Origin: a virus
Virus record (IMG/VR): IMGVR_UViG_3300009706_001267
Span: 1 to 44,528 of that record
Length of the DNA: 44,528 nt
Strand: one strand, 5' to 3'
The position numbers were made by a program, and so were the translations under genes. How positions within the stretch are numbered: position 1 is the first letter of the stretch; every line of letters starts with the position of its first letter. Below are positions 17,815 through 25,285 of the stretch, one piece after another. Below the pieces are notes generated by a model. The model saw only the letters and a program-made list of their open reading frames with translations, did no database searches and had not been told where the DNA came from.

Positions 17815-18278
17815 AATTGTTTAAACAAATATAATGTTTCTTTAAATGGAATATATACGGAATGTCCATTTCGTGTTTCTATTTTATCTTTTTGATATTT
17901 GAGCATATTACCAAAAAACCCAATATTCGGGTGTAACATATGTTTCATCCGGTGTAGGGGGAGACCATCTTTAGGTAATAAAAGTGTGCGATTTAATCTA
18001 TAGGTATAATCTAATGATTCTTTTTCCATATCATCCAAAGTCAAATTCATATCATAGCTGACTAAATCTCTCCAATGAACATGTTCAGTTATCATAAACT
18101 CCGCTACTTGTTCAGGTATAGAATTATCGCGATAATCCGGTGTCATATCATATTCATTCATATAATCTACTAATGTTTCTCCGTTAGGTGCAGGACAAAT
18201 ATTTCTATCAGGATTATTGTGCATACTACATGTCCATGTCTGTAATGTAATAGCAAGTTCTTTCAAAGGTTTTTTCAT
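17811..18278 (-). CDS. Unknown 155-aa protein between halogenase genes
   Basis: I chose the ATG at 18276-18278 (MKKPLKELAITLQTW), which shares its A with the upstream TAA (TAATG) and has a strong ribosome binding site (GGCGGAAAG). A longer frame to 18302 would lie inside the upstream gene. The protein has two cysteines near the N-terminus (WTCSMHNNPDRNIC), many acidic and His residues (TEHVHWRDL; HRMKHMLHPN) and no transmembrane segment. I recognise no family. Its tight position between the two halogenase-like genes suggests a partner, reductase-docking or substrate-binding role (inference). Confidence 0.75.
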   Translation of the reverse strand: MKKPLKELAITLQTWTCSMHNNPDRNICPAPNGETLVDYMNEYDMTPDYRDNSIPEQVAEFMITEHVHWRDLVSYDMNLTLDDMEKESLDYTYRLNRTLLLPKDGLPLHRMKHMLHPNIGFFGNMLKYQKDKIETRNGHSVYIPFKETLYLFKQL

Positions 18279-18451
18279 TACTTTCCGCCGTGCTTCTTCC
18301 AATTTTCAGGATACTTTTCTCGTAATATCGCATCTATAGAATCTTCAAATTCTTTGCTATTTCTACCTGGTTTATAAGTGCAAGGGAATTTTAAATCTTC
18401 ATCTTTCCCAAAGTTTTCTTTCCAAAAGTTGACTATCTTGTTTATTTTCAT
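18278..18451 (-). CDS. Unknown small protein, 57 aa, between halogenase genes
   Basis: I chose the ATG at 18449-18451 (MKINKIVNFWKENF), which follows the halogenase stop in a TAATATG junction. An 11-codon longer frame would start inside the halogenase gene. The product is charged, with one Cys (FPCTYKPGRNSKEF) and a C-terminus ENWKKHGGK. The GGK coding sequence (ACGGCGGAAAG) doubles as the ribosome binding site of the next gene, so this tail may be constrained by that. No family was recognised. A small partner protein or a peptide substrate are both open possibilities. Confidence 0.65.
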   Translation of the reverse strand: MKINKIVNFWKENFGKDEDLKFPCTYKPGRNSKEFEDSIDAILREKYPENWKKHGGK

Positions 18452-18452
18452 A

Positions 18453-19706
18453 TTATCTTTCTTCAGTGAAGCATTCATACCCAACCATCATAGATCCAAT
18501 ATTATAATGATTCAACAAAGTATCATTCTTTTTACAATATCGTTTATTCTTTAATGAGAGTTCAAAAAAATCTTGTATATCATTTTTCTGTTCTGTCCAA
18601 TATTCCCACCATTCTGAATCTTTTCTTTCACTTAATATATAGTGATATTTCACAAATTCTTTAGTGTGATTTAAAAATTTATTCATAACTTTATTAAGAG
18701 TCTCTATTCTTTTTCCTCTCTTAATAACCTCAACTAATTTTTCAACTGTATAACAAGTCATCATTAATGATGTTGCTTCTAGCGGTTCAATAAAACTTTG
18801 CGCTAGACCATTACTAATGCAATTTTTAATTGCTATGTCTTTCATTTTACCAGATACAAAATTTTTCTTTTCTCCTTCTATGCCTGATTCTTTCATTGCT
18901 TTTTCATGACTTGTTAAATGATCACAAAAAACATAACCAGCATTCGTTCTATCTTGAGTGTCTATTTCCCAGCACCAACCATTTTTTAATGCTGTTATTT
19001 CAGTATAAGGTCTTTTTTTATGTTTGTCTAATCTGCCAGTAATATATGAATTTGCTATCATATCCTTATATGGTTCAAAAGAAGTTAAATTCTTAATTAA
19101 TATTCTTTCAAATCCGGAACAATCAATAAAATAATCTGCATATAATGTATGTGTTTTTGTTTGAATAGATTCTATTCCAAATTCATCTAAATGAACTTCT
19201 CTAACATCTTCTTCAACTAGTGTATAATCATTAGCCAATTCATTTTTACAGGCGAGACCTAATTTATCTGCTTGTACTTGAAACCCGTGGCCGGGAATTG
19301 AATTATTATTTGTTTCTAATAAATTATTTTTACATCTAACTAAAAAATCTCCATGAAAATTATTAAATAAAGTCGAATTAATTTTAGGATGTTCTTTTCT
19401 CAAATATTCAATAGAATCACCAAATTCTTTTATAAAAGCATCTTCAAATAAATGAAACCATTCACTACCTGGTCTTAACCAATCTTTAAATTGAATACCA
19501 TACTTAATAAGAGCTTTACTATCTTCTCGCCATGATTTAAGATCTTCTATGACTTTTAAAATAGTCGGTGTTGTTGATTCTCCTACACCTATTATTTCAT
19601 TTTCTTTTTTATGAACAACGGTTAAATTACAATCTAAATTTCTTTTTAAATAATGTGCTGTAATCCAACCTGCGGAGCCTCCACCGACTACTACGATTCT
19701 AACCAT
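18453..19706 (-). CDS. Flavin-dependent (tryptophan-type) halogenase-like protein (417 aa)
   Basis: The FAD-binding GGGSAGW is at 8-14 and GVGESTTP at 40-47. K68 in IKYGIQFKDW matches the position of the catalytic lysine of tryptophan halogenases, and FIEPLEATS is present further on. The diagnostic WxWxIP becomes W244-C-W246-E-I-D249, the same Pro-to-Asp change as in the sibling halogenase at 16807-17814. At 417 aa it is about 100 aa shorter than the classical enzymes. It may halogenate an aromatic group, or act as a related flavin monooxygenase. It overlaps the radical SAM gene upstream by 16 nt. Confidence 0.85.
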   Translation of the reverse strand: MVRIVVVGGGSAGWITAHYLKRNLDCNLTVVHKKENEIIGVGESTTPTILKVIEDLKSWREDSKALIKYGIQFKDWLRPGSEWFHLFEDAFIKEFGDSIEYLRKEHPKINSTLFNNFHGDFLVRCKNNLLETNNNSIPGHGFQVQADKLGLACKNELANDYTLVEEDVREVHLDEFGIESIQTKTHTLYADYFIDCSGFERILIKNLTSFEPYKDMIANSYITGRLDKHKKRPYTEITALKNGWCWEIDTQDRTNAGYVFCDHLTSHEKAMKESGIEGEKKNFVSGKMKDIAIKNCISNGLAQSFIEPLEATSLMMTCYTVEKLVEVIKRGKRIETLNKVMNKFLNHTKEFVKYHYILSERKDSEWWEYWTEQKNDIQDFFELSLKNKRYCKKNDTLLNHYNIGSMMVGYECFTEER

Positions 19707-20836
19707 TGTGTTAAATATGGATGTAAATAATTTTGAAATTGTTGATTTCGAGAAAAATCAAATAGAGTAATTTCTTTAAGTGTTTTCTTTTTATTTTCCA
19801 CATTTCTTTTTAAATATGAATTGAGTATTTGAGTAAACTTTTTCGAATCTATCCGAGGAACTTTTTCTAATAATTGTCTACTTAGATGAATTGGGCTTAT
19901 GCCTCGACTATCCGGATATACTTCACAATATGAAACATAAACTTTTTTAGGTAGGGTACAACACCATTGCCAATGATTATGCAAATCTAAAATATTTAAT
20001 GCAGAAACAACAACTGCAATATTAACTCTTCCTAAATTTGTAGAAGTTCTTAAAAATAATCTTATAGATTTATCTAGGTCATCAAATGATTGAGGATATC
20101 TTATATATTCGTAACCTTCTTCGACCGAATCTATACTTAATTTAGGATGTTGCTTTTTAAATTTATTTAATTTTTCAATTAATTGATCGTTAAATAATGT
20201 CCCATTAGTATGATATGCAAGAATGGTATTTTTAGCCCAACCTTCATTAATATATTTATCGAGAAGTTTCAAAACTTGTGCATCAAAAAAAGGTTCCCCT
20301 CCACTGAATCTGAGTTCCTTTAAGGGATTATTTAAAAGCCAATTATATTGTTTTGAATTAGAAGTTTTGGGAATTTCAATTCGCCCTCTAAATTTACCAG
20401 ATGTAGACTCTTCAACTTCATGAAGTAAACCTTCTTTGCTAAAGAATTCATAATCTAACATTAATCTATGACTCGTTTGGGGATCACACATTCTACATGC
20501 CAGATTGCATTTATTAGAAAAAATGAAATCAACTACATCTAATTTTCCTCTGGGAATAGTATCATCATTATGGATTCTGAAAGATTCTATACCTCTTTCT
20601 TCCATATCCCAACAAGTTTTACAAAATGGATGTTTTTTATTATTAGATAAAGCTTCACGTAATTCTTTAAATTGTTTTGAATTAAAAGCTTCTTCGGGGG
20701 TAAGATCTGTCTCTTCCCATTCCATTGGATCTTCCCAATCAGGGCGCGACATATTACAACAAGGATGAAACCATTTAATTTTGTCTCCATCCCAATCTCT
20801 AATTGTAATTTGTTTAAAGGGATAACTACATAACAT
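19691..20836 (-). CDS. Radical SAM protein with N-terminal twitch-like module (381 aa)
   Basis: CX3CX2C is at C110, C114 and C117 (CNLACRMC), followed by RFSGGEPFF. The N-terminal C3, C26-C27 and CKTC at 72-75 form a pre-barrel auxiliary-cluster module. It is a close paralog of the protein at 1591-2766, with a matching C-terminus (SRNQQFQNYLHP). It is the first radical SAM gene transcribed in the cluster. Its ATG at 20834-20836 shares one base with the epimerase stop (TAATG), which links the cluster physically to the upstream nucleotide-sugar gene. Confidence 0.9.
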   Translation of the reverse strand: MLCSYPFKQITIRDWDGDKIKWFHPCCNMSRPDWEDPMEWEETDLTPEEAFNSKQFKELREALSNNKKHPFCKTCWDMEERGIESFRIHNDDTIPRGKLDVVDFIFSNKCNLACRMCDPQTSHRLMLDYEFFSKEGLLHEVEESTSGKFRGRIEIPKTSNSKQYNWLLNNPLKELRFSGGEPFFDAQVLKLLDKYINEGWAKNTILAYHTNGTLFNDQLIEKLNKFKKQHPKLSIDSVEEGYEYIRYPQSFDDLDKSIRLFLRTSTNLGRVNIAVVVSALNILDLHNHWQWCCTLPKKVYVSYCEVYPDSRGISPIHLSRQLLEKVPRIDSKKFTQILNSYLKRNVENKKKTLKEITLFDFSRNQQFQNYLHPYLTQWLES

Positions 20837-21621
20837 TATTCTACATTAAAATCATCACTCGCGAAGCCGGCTTCCCAACCAAACTTTTTAATTTCAGTAG
20901 GATCAGCACAAGTTTCTTCGCTCTCGCCAGTTACATTTTTAAAATCAATTGAATCGATATCAAAATCTTTCGGTGCATGTTCTTTAGCAAAATCATAAAC
21001 AGATTTTGGTGTTCCATATCCGATATCAAAAACTTTAGGAAAAAATTTCCATACGGAAGTTTCTGTCATAAGTAAATATATAGCTTTTACACAATCTTTT
21101 ACATATAACCAATCTCTCGTGTGAGTTGTTAAATAATTAATATTTCCTTCTTGTAATTGTCTATAAAACATATCAGGCCGCGATCGCGGTCCCCATACTG
21201 TAAAGAATCTCATTCCTATAGCATTAGTTGGCGCCATAACTTCACAGGCACCTTTTGTCATTGCGTAAGGACTTTTCATATCCGAAACAGAAGAACTCGA
21301 TGCATATAAGATTTTAGAATTTTTATAAGTATCAAAGATACGTTTTGTTCCCTTAATATTTACTTTATAATATTCTTTTAAATATTTTGGATCCCAACTA
21401 TTACGAACACCGGCTTTCGCGGCTAAATGAACCACAACATCAGCATCAACATGGGGTAAGGGGTCTGTAGTGATGTCACAATCAGAGTGAGGAACTTCGC
21501 GATCTTCCCAACCTAATCCCGAACAATTATCAATACCGTAAACATCATGGCCCTCTTCAGATAAAAAATTATATAAATGATGGCCAATAAATCCTTTGAC
21601 TCCGGTTATTAATATTTTCAT
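20836..21621 (-). CDS. NAD-dependent epimerase/dehydratase (short SDR, nucleotide-sugar type)
   Basis: I chose the ATG at 21619-21621 (MKILITGVKGF, 261 aa), which has AAGGA about 9 nt upstream and a TAATG overlap with the exonuclease stop. An ATG at 21630 sits directly on that ribosome binding site. The NAD motif GVKGFIGHHL is near 7-16, HLAAKAGVR follows, and the catalytic YAMTK (YxxxK) is preceded by ASSSS. It resembles UDP-glucose/glucuronate 4-epimerases but is about 60-80 aa short, so the C-terminal substrate domain is reduced. It probably interconverts a nucleotide sugar for surface or virion glycans. Confidence 0.83.
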   Translation of the reverse strand: MKILITGVKGFIGHHLYNFLSEEGHDVYGIDNCSGLGWEDREVPHSDCDITTDPLPHVDADVVVHLAAKAGVRNSWDPKYLKEYYKVNIKGTKRIFDTYKNSKILYASSSSVSDMKSPYAMTKGACEVMAPTNAIGMRFFTVWGPRSRPDMFYRQLQEGNINYLTTHTRDWLYVKDCVKAIYLLMTETSVWKFFPKVFDIGYGTPKSVYDFAKEHAPKDFDIDSIDFKNVTGESEETCADPTEIKKFGWEAGFASDDFNVE

Positions 21622-22265
21622 TATAACCATTCCTTTAATGTTGTTTCAAGTAATCTCCAATAATCAAAAGATTTCTCTTCAAAAATTTGAGGTTCTTCAT
21701 TCTCAACTGCTATTACTATAACAATATTATTTATTGGGATTTTAGTTCTTTCTTCAAACATTATTGAATAAGCTGTTGCCTGAAGGAAATATTCTTCAAC
21801 CCATTCTCTTTTTTTATATTTTCCTGAAGTCTTCCAATCTAAAATTGCTTTTTGGCCTTTCCAATCGGCAACACAATCGCAACGGCCAGCAACTCCCAAT
21901 TGTTTACTCCATAGTGGAATTTCAATGCCAGCAATATTATCAAGATTATTATCTAAGTGAGGTTTGATAGCATAGAACATCTCTTGAACATTTGGTTGAG
22001 AATCTTCAAAATAATTTTCTTTATTTGAAATATAATTTTCTACAACTTTGTGTACTTTTGTTCCACGACGAGTGGCTTGAGTTGTTATTTTGTTGGCTTC
22101 TTCTTCGCCAATTCTAGCTCTCCACTCTTTAAAGAATTGAGCTTTTTTTCTACCTAATACTGTTGTAATGGATGGAAAGGATCCGTCGGGAGTTTGATAA
22201 ACTCTGGATCCATTTGTGGTGGTGGCATTTAATTCTTCAAATTCAAGTTCTACATGATCAAACAT
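21621..22265 (-). CDS. PD-(D/E)XK exonuclease (MGME1/phage exonuclease type)
   Basis: The 214-aa protein shows the nuclease core: GVAGRCDCVADWKG, then AILDWKTSGKYKK (the D...DxK signature), then LQATAYSIMFEE as the Q..AY helix. The N-terminal YQTPDGSFPSITTVLGRKK is typical of the exonucleases found in T4-like marine phages. It probably degrades single-stranded or duplex DNA ends during replication, recombination or host DNA breakdown. The start overlaps the upstream zinc-ribbon gene by 8 nt (ATGTTTGA). Confidence 0.83.
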   Translation of the reverse strand: MFDHVELEFEELNATTTNGSRVYQTPDGSFPSITTVLGRKKAQFFKEWRARIGEEEANKITTQATRRGTKVHKVVENYISNKENYFEDSQPNVQEMFYAIKPHLDNNLDNIAGIEIPLWSKQLGVAGRCDCVADWKGQKAILDWKTSGKYKKREWVEEYFLQATAYSIMFEERTKIPINNIVIVIAVENEEPQIFEEKSFDYWRLLETTLKEWL

Positions 22266-22521
22266 TCATCTTACTTCCCGGATAATTCCTTTTCATTTGT
22301 TTCAGGTGATCTGTAAAAGCTTCATCGGGTTTTTTTCGATGGCCCTTAGCAGTTGTACCTGAAATATTATCATAAACAAACATCGGGCATGCGACTTTCA
22401 TTTTTATCTTCCCATTGCATTCAGGACATTGGCTTTCCAAAGGCTCATTCCTTCTTGCAATAGGAAAAATATCTTCAAATTCAAAATCACATTCCTCACA
22501 TTCATAATCATATGTTGGCAT
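22258..22521 (-). CDS. FmdB-family zinc-ribbon protein (87 aa)
   Basis: It starts MPTYDYECEECDFEFE, the typical FmdB/CxxC zinc-ribbon opening, and a second pair follows in QCPECNG, so four cysteines could bind one Zn. The C-terminus is basic (KGHRKKPDEAFTDHLKQMKRN). Proteins of this type are common in phages and are suspected regulators or nucleic-acid binders, but no specific role is known to me. It starts 3 nt downstream of the SleB hydrolase gene. Confidence 0.85.
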   Translation of the reverse strand: MPTYDYECEECDFEFEDIFPIARRNEPLESQCPECNGKIKMKVACPMFVYDNISGTTAKGHRKKPDEAFTDHLKQMKRNYPGSKMNV

Positions 22522-22524
22522 AAT

Positions 22525-23145
22525 CTACCTATAAAATATATGCGTATCTATTTGCACTGTTTTTTTCTTAAGGAGCGCCCATCTAGGGCTGTCAATATAA
22601 TCAGCATGGTAATGTGTTGCTCCATCTGTTATATCTCTTAAATCATTAGCATTTTTATAATAGTAATTTGCTAAATCTTGAACCTTCTGCCAAGTTGGCC
22701 CTGGATATGGACTATCATATCTTCCGTCACAATACCAACTGAATTGGCATCGATCTCGTTTAGGAAAACCATTTGCATGATGTATTCCTTCATAAATTAC
22801 ATTACAATAAGAATTAGGAAAATACCTACTACTTACTCTATTATGAGTCACATGAGCAACTGCTAATTTTCCCGCTGTACTTTCAACAGCAGCTTCAAAA
22901 TATATATTTAAAGCTAGACAAGATATTTCATCTTGATCTACGGATATTAGTGTAGTCGGATCTATTGTTTGAGATCGTGGACCCATGGGTATTAATTTTT
23001 TCTTTTCTGGTCCATGGAATATTACATGCGCATCGCGAGGTAAATTTATTTTCGCTGCTAGAGCATCTGATTCCTGGATAATTATTTTTACTGGGTAAGT
23101 AATTACTACTACTACCGCCATAACAAAAACTATAAAAAATTTCAT
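22525..23145 (-). CDS. SleB-type cell wall hydrolase with N-terminal membrane/signal segment (probable endolysin)
   Basis: Residues 1-24 (MKFFIVFVMAVVVVITYPVK) form a basic-hydrophobic signal or signal-anchor segment. From about residue 75 the Hydrolase_2 (SleB) domain is clear: DEISCLALNIYFEA with the catalytic-type Glu, HVTHNRV, and CQFSWYCDG. It would cleave the glycan strand of peptidoglycan as a lytic transglycosylase or amidase-like enzyme, exported through the host Sec system for lysis or released into the periplasm. The ATG has AAGGA 6-8 nt upstream and a leader of about 55 nt with a TATAAT-like box. Confidence 0.85.
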   Translation of the reverse strand: MKFFIVFVMAVVVVITYPVKIIIQESDALAAKINLPRDAHVIFHGPEKKKLIPMGPRSQTIDPTTLISVDQDEISCLALNIYFEAAVESTAGKLAVAHVTHNRVSSRYFPNSYCNVIYEGIHHANGFPKRDRCQFSWYCDGRYDSPYPGPTWQKVQDLANYYYKNANDLRDITDGATHYHADYIDSPRWALLKKKTVQIDTHIFYR

Positions 23146-23187
23146 ATAATCCTTGATTAGAAGTTAGAAAATCACACTTCCATAATT

Positions 23188-23193
23188 ATTATA
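23188..23193 (-). promoter_or_regulatory. Weak -10-like box upstream of the wall hydrolase gene
   Basis: The minus strand reads TATAAT here, about 45 nt before the hydrolase start codon, in one of the few intergenic gaps of this half of the window. No convincing -35 lies 16-18 nt upstream, so this may be chance in AT-rich DNA or may need a phage activator. Confidence 0.25.
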
Positions 23194-23200
23194 ATAAATT

Positions 23201-23656
23201 TTATGTATTGCTGGTTTGCATAGGTGGTATAAGATGGGGAAAAGTCTCACTTACGAGCTTATAAGTTAAACCGCGAATACCGAGATCTTTCTTCTTCATG
23301 TTTACAAGATACTCAGCTTCTTTTGGTGTTAAACTCTCTAACATTGTTATGTACATTGTCTCTCTTCTAGCTGGTTCGATGGTATTTCCTGTGCAAAAAG
23401 TTACACCCCCCGGACCTTCAACAAAATATCTTAATTTGCGAATTTGTCCGTAAAGCAGTGTTGAACCCGGATCTTCTGCACCGGCGTTAAAAGGAGGTTT
23501 TCCCTCAGGTAACAAAAACTTTACATCTGGATGAAATGTATACCACAATAAGTTTTCCAAATGGTCAGTGTGATTTTGTTTGAGTAAATCCCCTCTTTCT
23601 TTTTGACTCTTTGCTTTGTCTACCAATTCCAATAATTGCATTAATGATAAAGCCAT
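23201..23656 (-). CDS. DUF6433-like conserved phage protein (151 aa)
   Basis: It begins MALSLMQLLELVDKAKSQKERG and contains HPDVKFLLPEGKPPF, features I associate with the DUF6433 group of T4-like marine phage proteins. The C-terminal half (LTPKEAEYLVNMKKKDLGIRGLTYKLVSETFPHLIPP) is mainly helical. The function is unknown; its position beside the FEN-type nuclease suggests a DNA-metabolism role. The ribosome binding site is excellent (AGGAG). Confidence 0.7.
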   Translation of the reverse strand: MALSLMQLLELVDKAKSQKERGDLLKQNHTDHLENLLWYTFHPDVKFLLPEGKPPFNAGAEDPGSTLLYGQIRKLRYFVEGPGGVTFCTGNTIEPARRETMYITMLESLTPKEAEYLVNMKKKDLGIRGLTYKLVSETFPHLIPPMQTSNT

Positions 23657-23658
23657 AA

Positions 23659-24516
23659 TTAAAACTCCTGTATCGATTCAGTCATATCTTTAAGTCGATG
23701 CTTAATAAAATAATTGAGCATTCTATCGCGACCCAAATATTGGTCACTTTCATACTTTGTTCTTATATTTATCTCGATTTTATCTGGGATACAACCGAGA
23801 TCTATTAAAGTCTCATTGCGTTTAAAGTTTCTTAAAATTTCTCCTTCAAAAGCCTTTTCCGGTACTATATTTAGCCAATCCAGGATCCTCTTCTTCGACA
23901 TTGGCTTTTGTCTTAGTCCTTCTACCAAACATGCGTCATTTGAAAGAATATTAGGTATACCGTCGCTTCTATCTCCATTTACTATTAAAGCGCGCAATTG
24001 TCCAGCCGGATCATCTTCTTTAATAAATTTTTTAGTTCGAGGCGACCATTGAAAAACATTAGGATATTTTTGCAATTGGATAAAATCTTTATCAGAAGAA
24101 ACTATCAATATATTATAATCTCTATGGGAATATTCCTTACAAATAACCCCGATAATATCATCTGCTTCACATCCTTCTAAATTAACTACCCTGTAAGGCA
24201 TATTTTCTGCTATCTCTTCTCGAATATTATCGAGTATTTTAAATAACGCTTGCCAATCTACACCTTGTTTATTTTCTTCTCTTGCTTTCTTTCTATTAGC
24301 CTTATAAAATGGATAAATTTCTTTGCGCCAATTTTTTCTGCTATCACAACAAAAAACAATATCTTTTCCGAACTTGGTACCAAATTTATTCTTGATCATT
24401 TTAATATTATGGAGAACCATATGCCTCATCGTGGCATCCTCTTTACCTGGTTCAAATTGTTTACGGAATGCCATAAAATTAGCAATTATCATCTGGTTAT
24501 AATCAATTAGTATCAT
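23659..24516 (-). CDS. rnh: FEN-like 5'-3' exonuclease / RNase H (T4 Rnh type)
   Basis: Acidic metal-binding motifs of the FEN/T4 RNase H family occur in order: MILIDYN, FCCDSR, LEGCEADDIIG, SSDKDFIQL and GDRSDGIPN. The 285-aa length is close to T4 RNase H (305 aa). It would remove RNA primers and flaps from lagging-strand fragments, working with the phage polymerase and helicase-primase. Its start is joined to the previous stop as TAATATG. Confidence 0.88.
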   Translation of the reverse strand: MILIDYNQMIIANFMAFRKQFEPGKEDATMRHMVLHNIKMIKNKFGTKFGKDIVFCCDSRKNWRKEIYPFYKANRKKAREENKQGVDWQALFKILDNIREEIAENMPYRVVNLEGCEADDIIGVICKEYSHRDYNILIVSSDKDFIQLQKYPNVFQWSPRTKKFIKEDDPAGQLRALIVNGDRSDGIPNILSNDACLVEGLRQKPMSKKRILDWLNIVPEKAFEGEILRNFKRNETLIDLGCIPDKIEINIRTKYESDQYLGRDRMLNYFIKHRLKDMTESIQEF

Positions 24517-24517
24517 A

Positions 24518-25285
24518 TTATTTTTTTAGTTTTTTAATTTTAATCTTCTTTCCCAGTTTTACTTTCTTTTCTTTTTTTGTTGTGATTATTATTTCACATT
24601 CTTCTATCATCATATCATAAAATTTAATTAATCTATTTTGTAAGGGTTTATTTAAATGACTGTAGGCTTCTGCAAAATCTACATCACCATCTTTGGCTAA
24701 TTTTATTTCACTAGCCATTTCTACAATTTCAGATTTTAAATGTTTAGCTACAGGTCTTGAAATCTTATTATGTGTAATAAATTGTTTAAAATTATATTTC
24801 TTTTTAAAATTTTCTTCAAGTTGTTCGTCAACAATATCCTCTATATCATATTTTAATTTTTTTGCAGCTTCTCGAATTCTTTTCTGAATATCTGGTTTTA
24901 CTTTATCTTTTGTTTCTACTGCTACCTTACGATGTTCGGCAATCTCTTCTATCTTTTTTAATTTTTGAATAAAAAGATCTTCATATTCTTCTGGTAAACT
25001 CTTTAATCCTCTTAATTTCATTCGCGCAATATAACCAACATGATTTCCAACCTCGATTAAATCTGTGATTTTAAGTTTCCCTGGAGATTTACTTTTTACT
25101 TTATTTTTTTTATAATATTCTTGAACAAACTCCATACTCTCTTTAAAATCAAAAAATTTATAATACCATCTAAAGGCTTCATGAATTTCAGATTTTAATT
25201 TATCGAGAGGCAAACTATCCCAATCAATAGGATCCGGTTCGTCGCCCATATATTTTGCGTTAATACTTCTTTTCGAAAAAGCCAT
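24518..25285 (-). CDS. Lysine-rich conserved phage protein of unknown function (255 aa)
   Basis: The protein is highly charged, with an aromatic helix EAFRWYYKFFDFKESMEF, a basic middle (KVKSKSPGKLKITDLIEVGNHVGY), and a strongly basic C-terminal tail (KKEKKVKLGKKIKIKKLKK) that could bind nucleic acid. I recognise no named domain. It lies immediately upstream of the Rnh gene, suggesting a DNA-replication-associated role. The start is close behind the isomerase stop (TAAATG) with AAGGT as ribosome binding site. Confidence 0.7.
   Translation of the reverse strand: MAFSKRSINAKYMGDEPDPIDWDSLPLDKLKSEIHEAFRWYYKFFDFKESMEFVQEYYKKNKVKSKSPGKLKITDLIEVGNHVGYIARMKLRGLKSLPEEYEDLFIQKLKKIEEIAEHRKVAVETKDKVKPDIQKRIREAAKKLKYDIEDIVDEQLEENFKKKYNFKQFITHNKISRPVAKHLKSEIVEMASEIKLAKDGDVDFAEAYSHLNKPLQNRLIKFYDMMIEECEIIITTKKEKKVKLGKKIKIKKLKK

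Noticed and set aside
18278-18451. 57-aa protein as a RiPP precursor with a GG cleavage site (…KKHGGK)
   Set aside because: The GGK coding sequence doubles as the ribosome binding site of the next gene, which explains it. No Cys/Ser-rich core follows.
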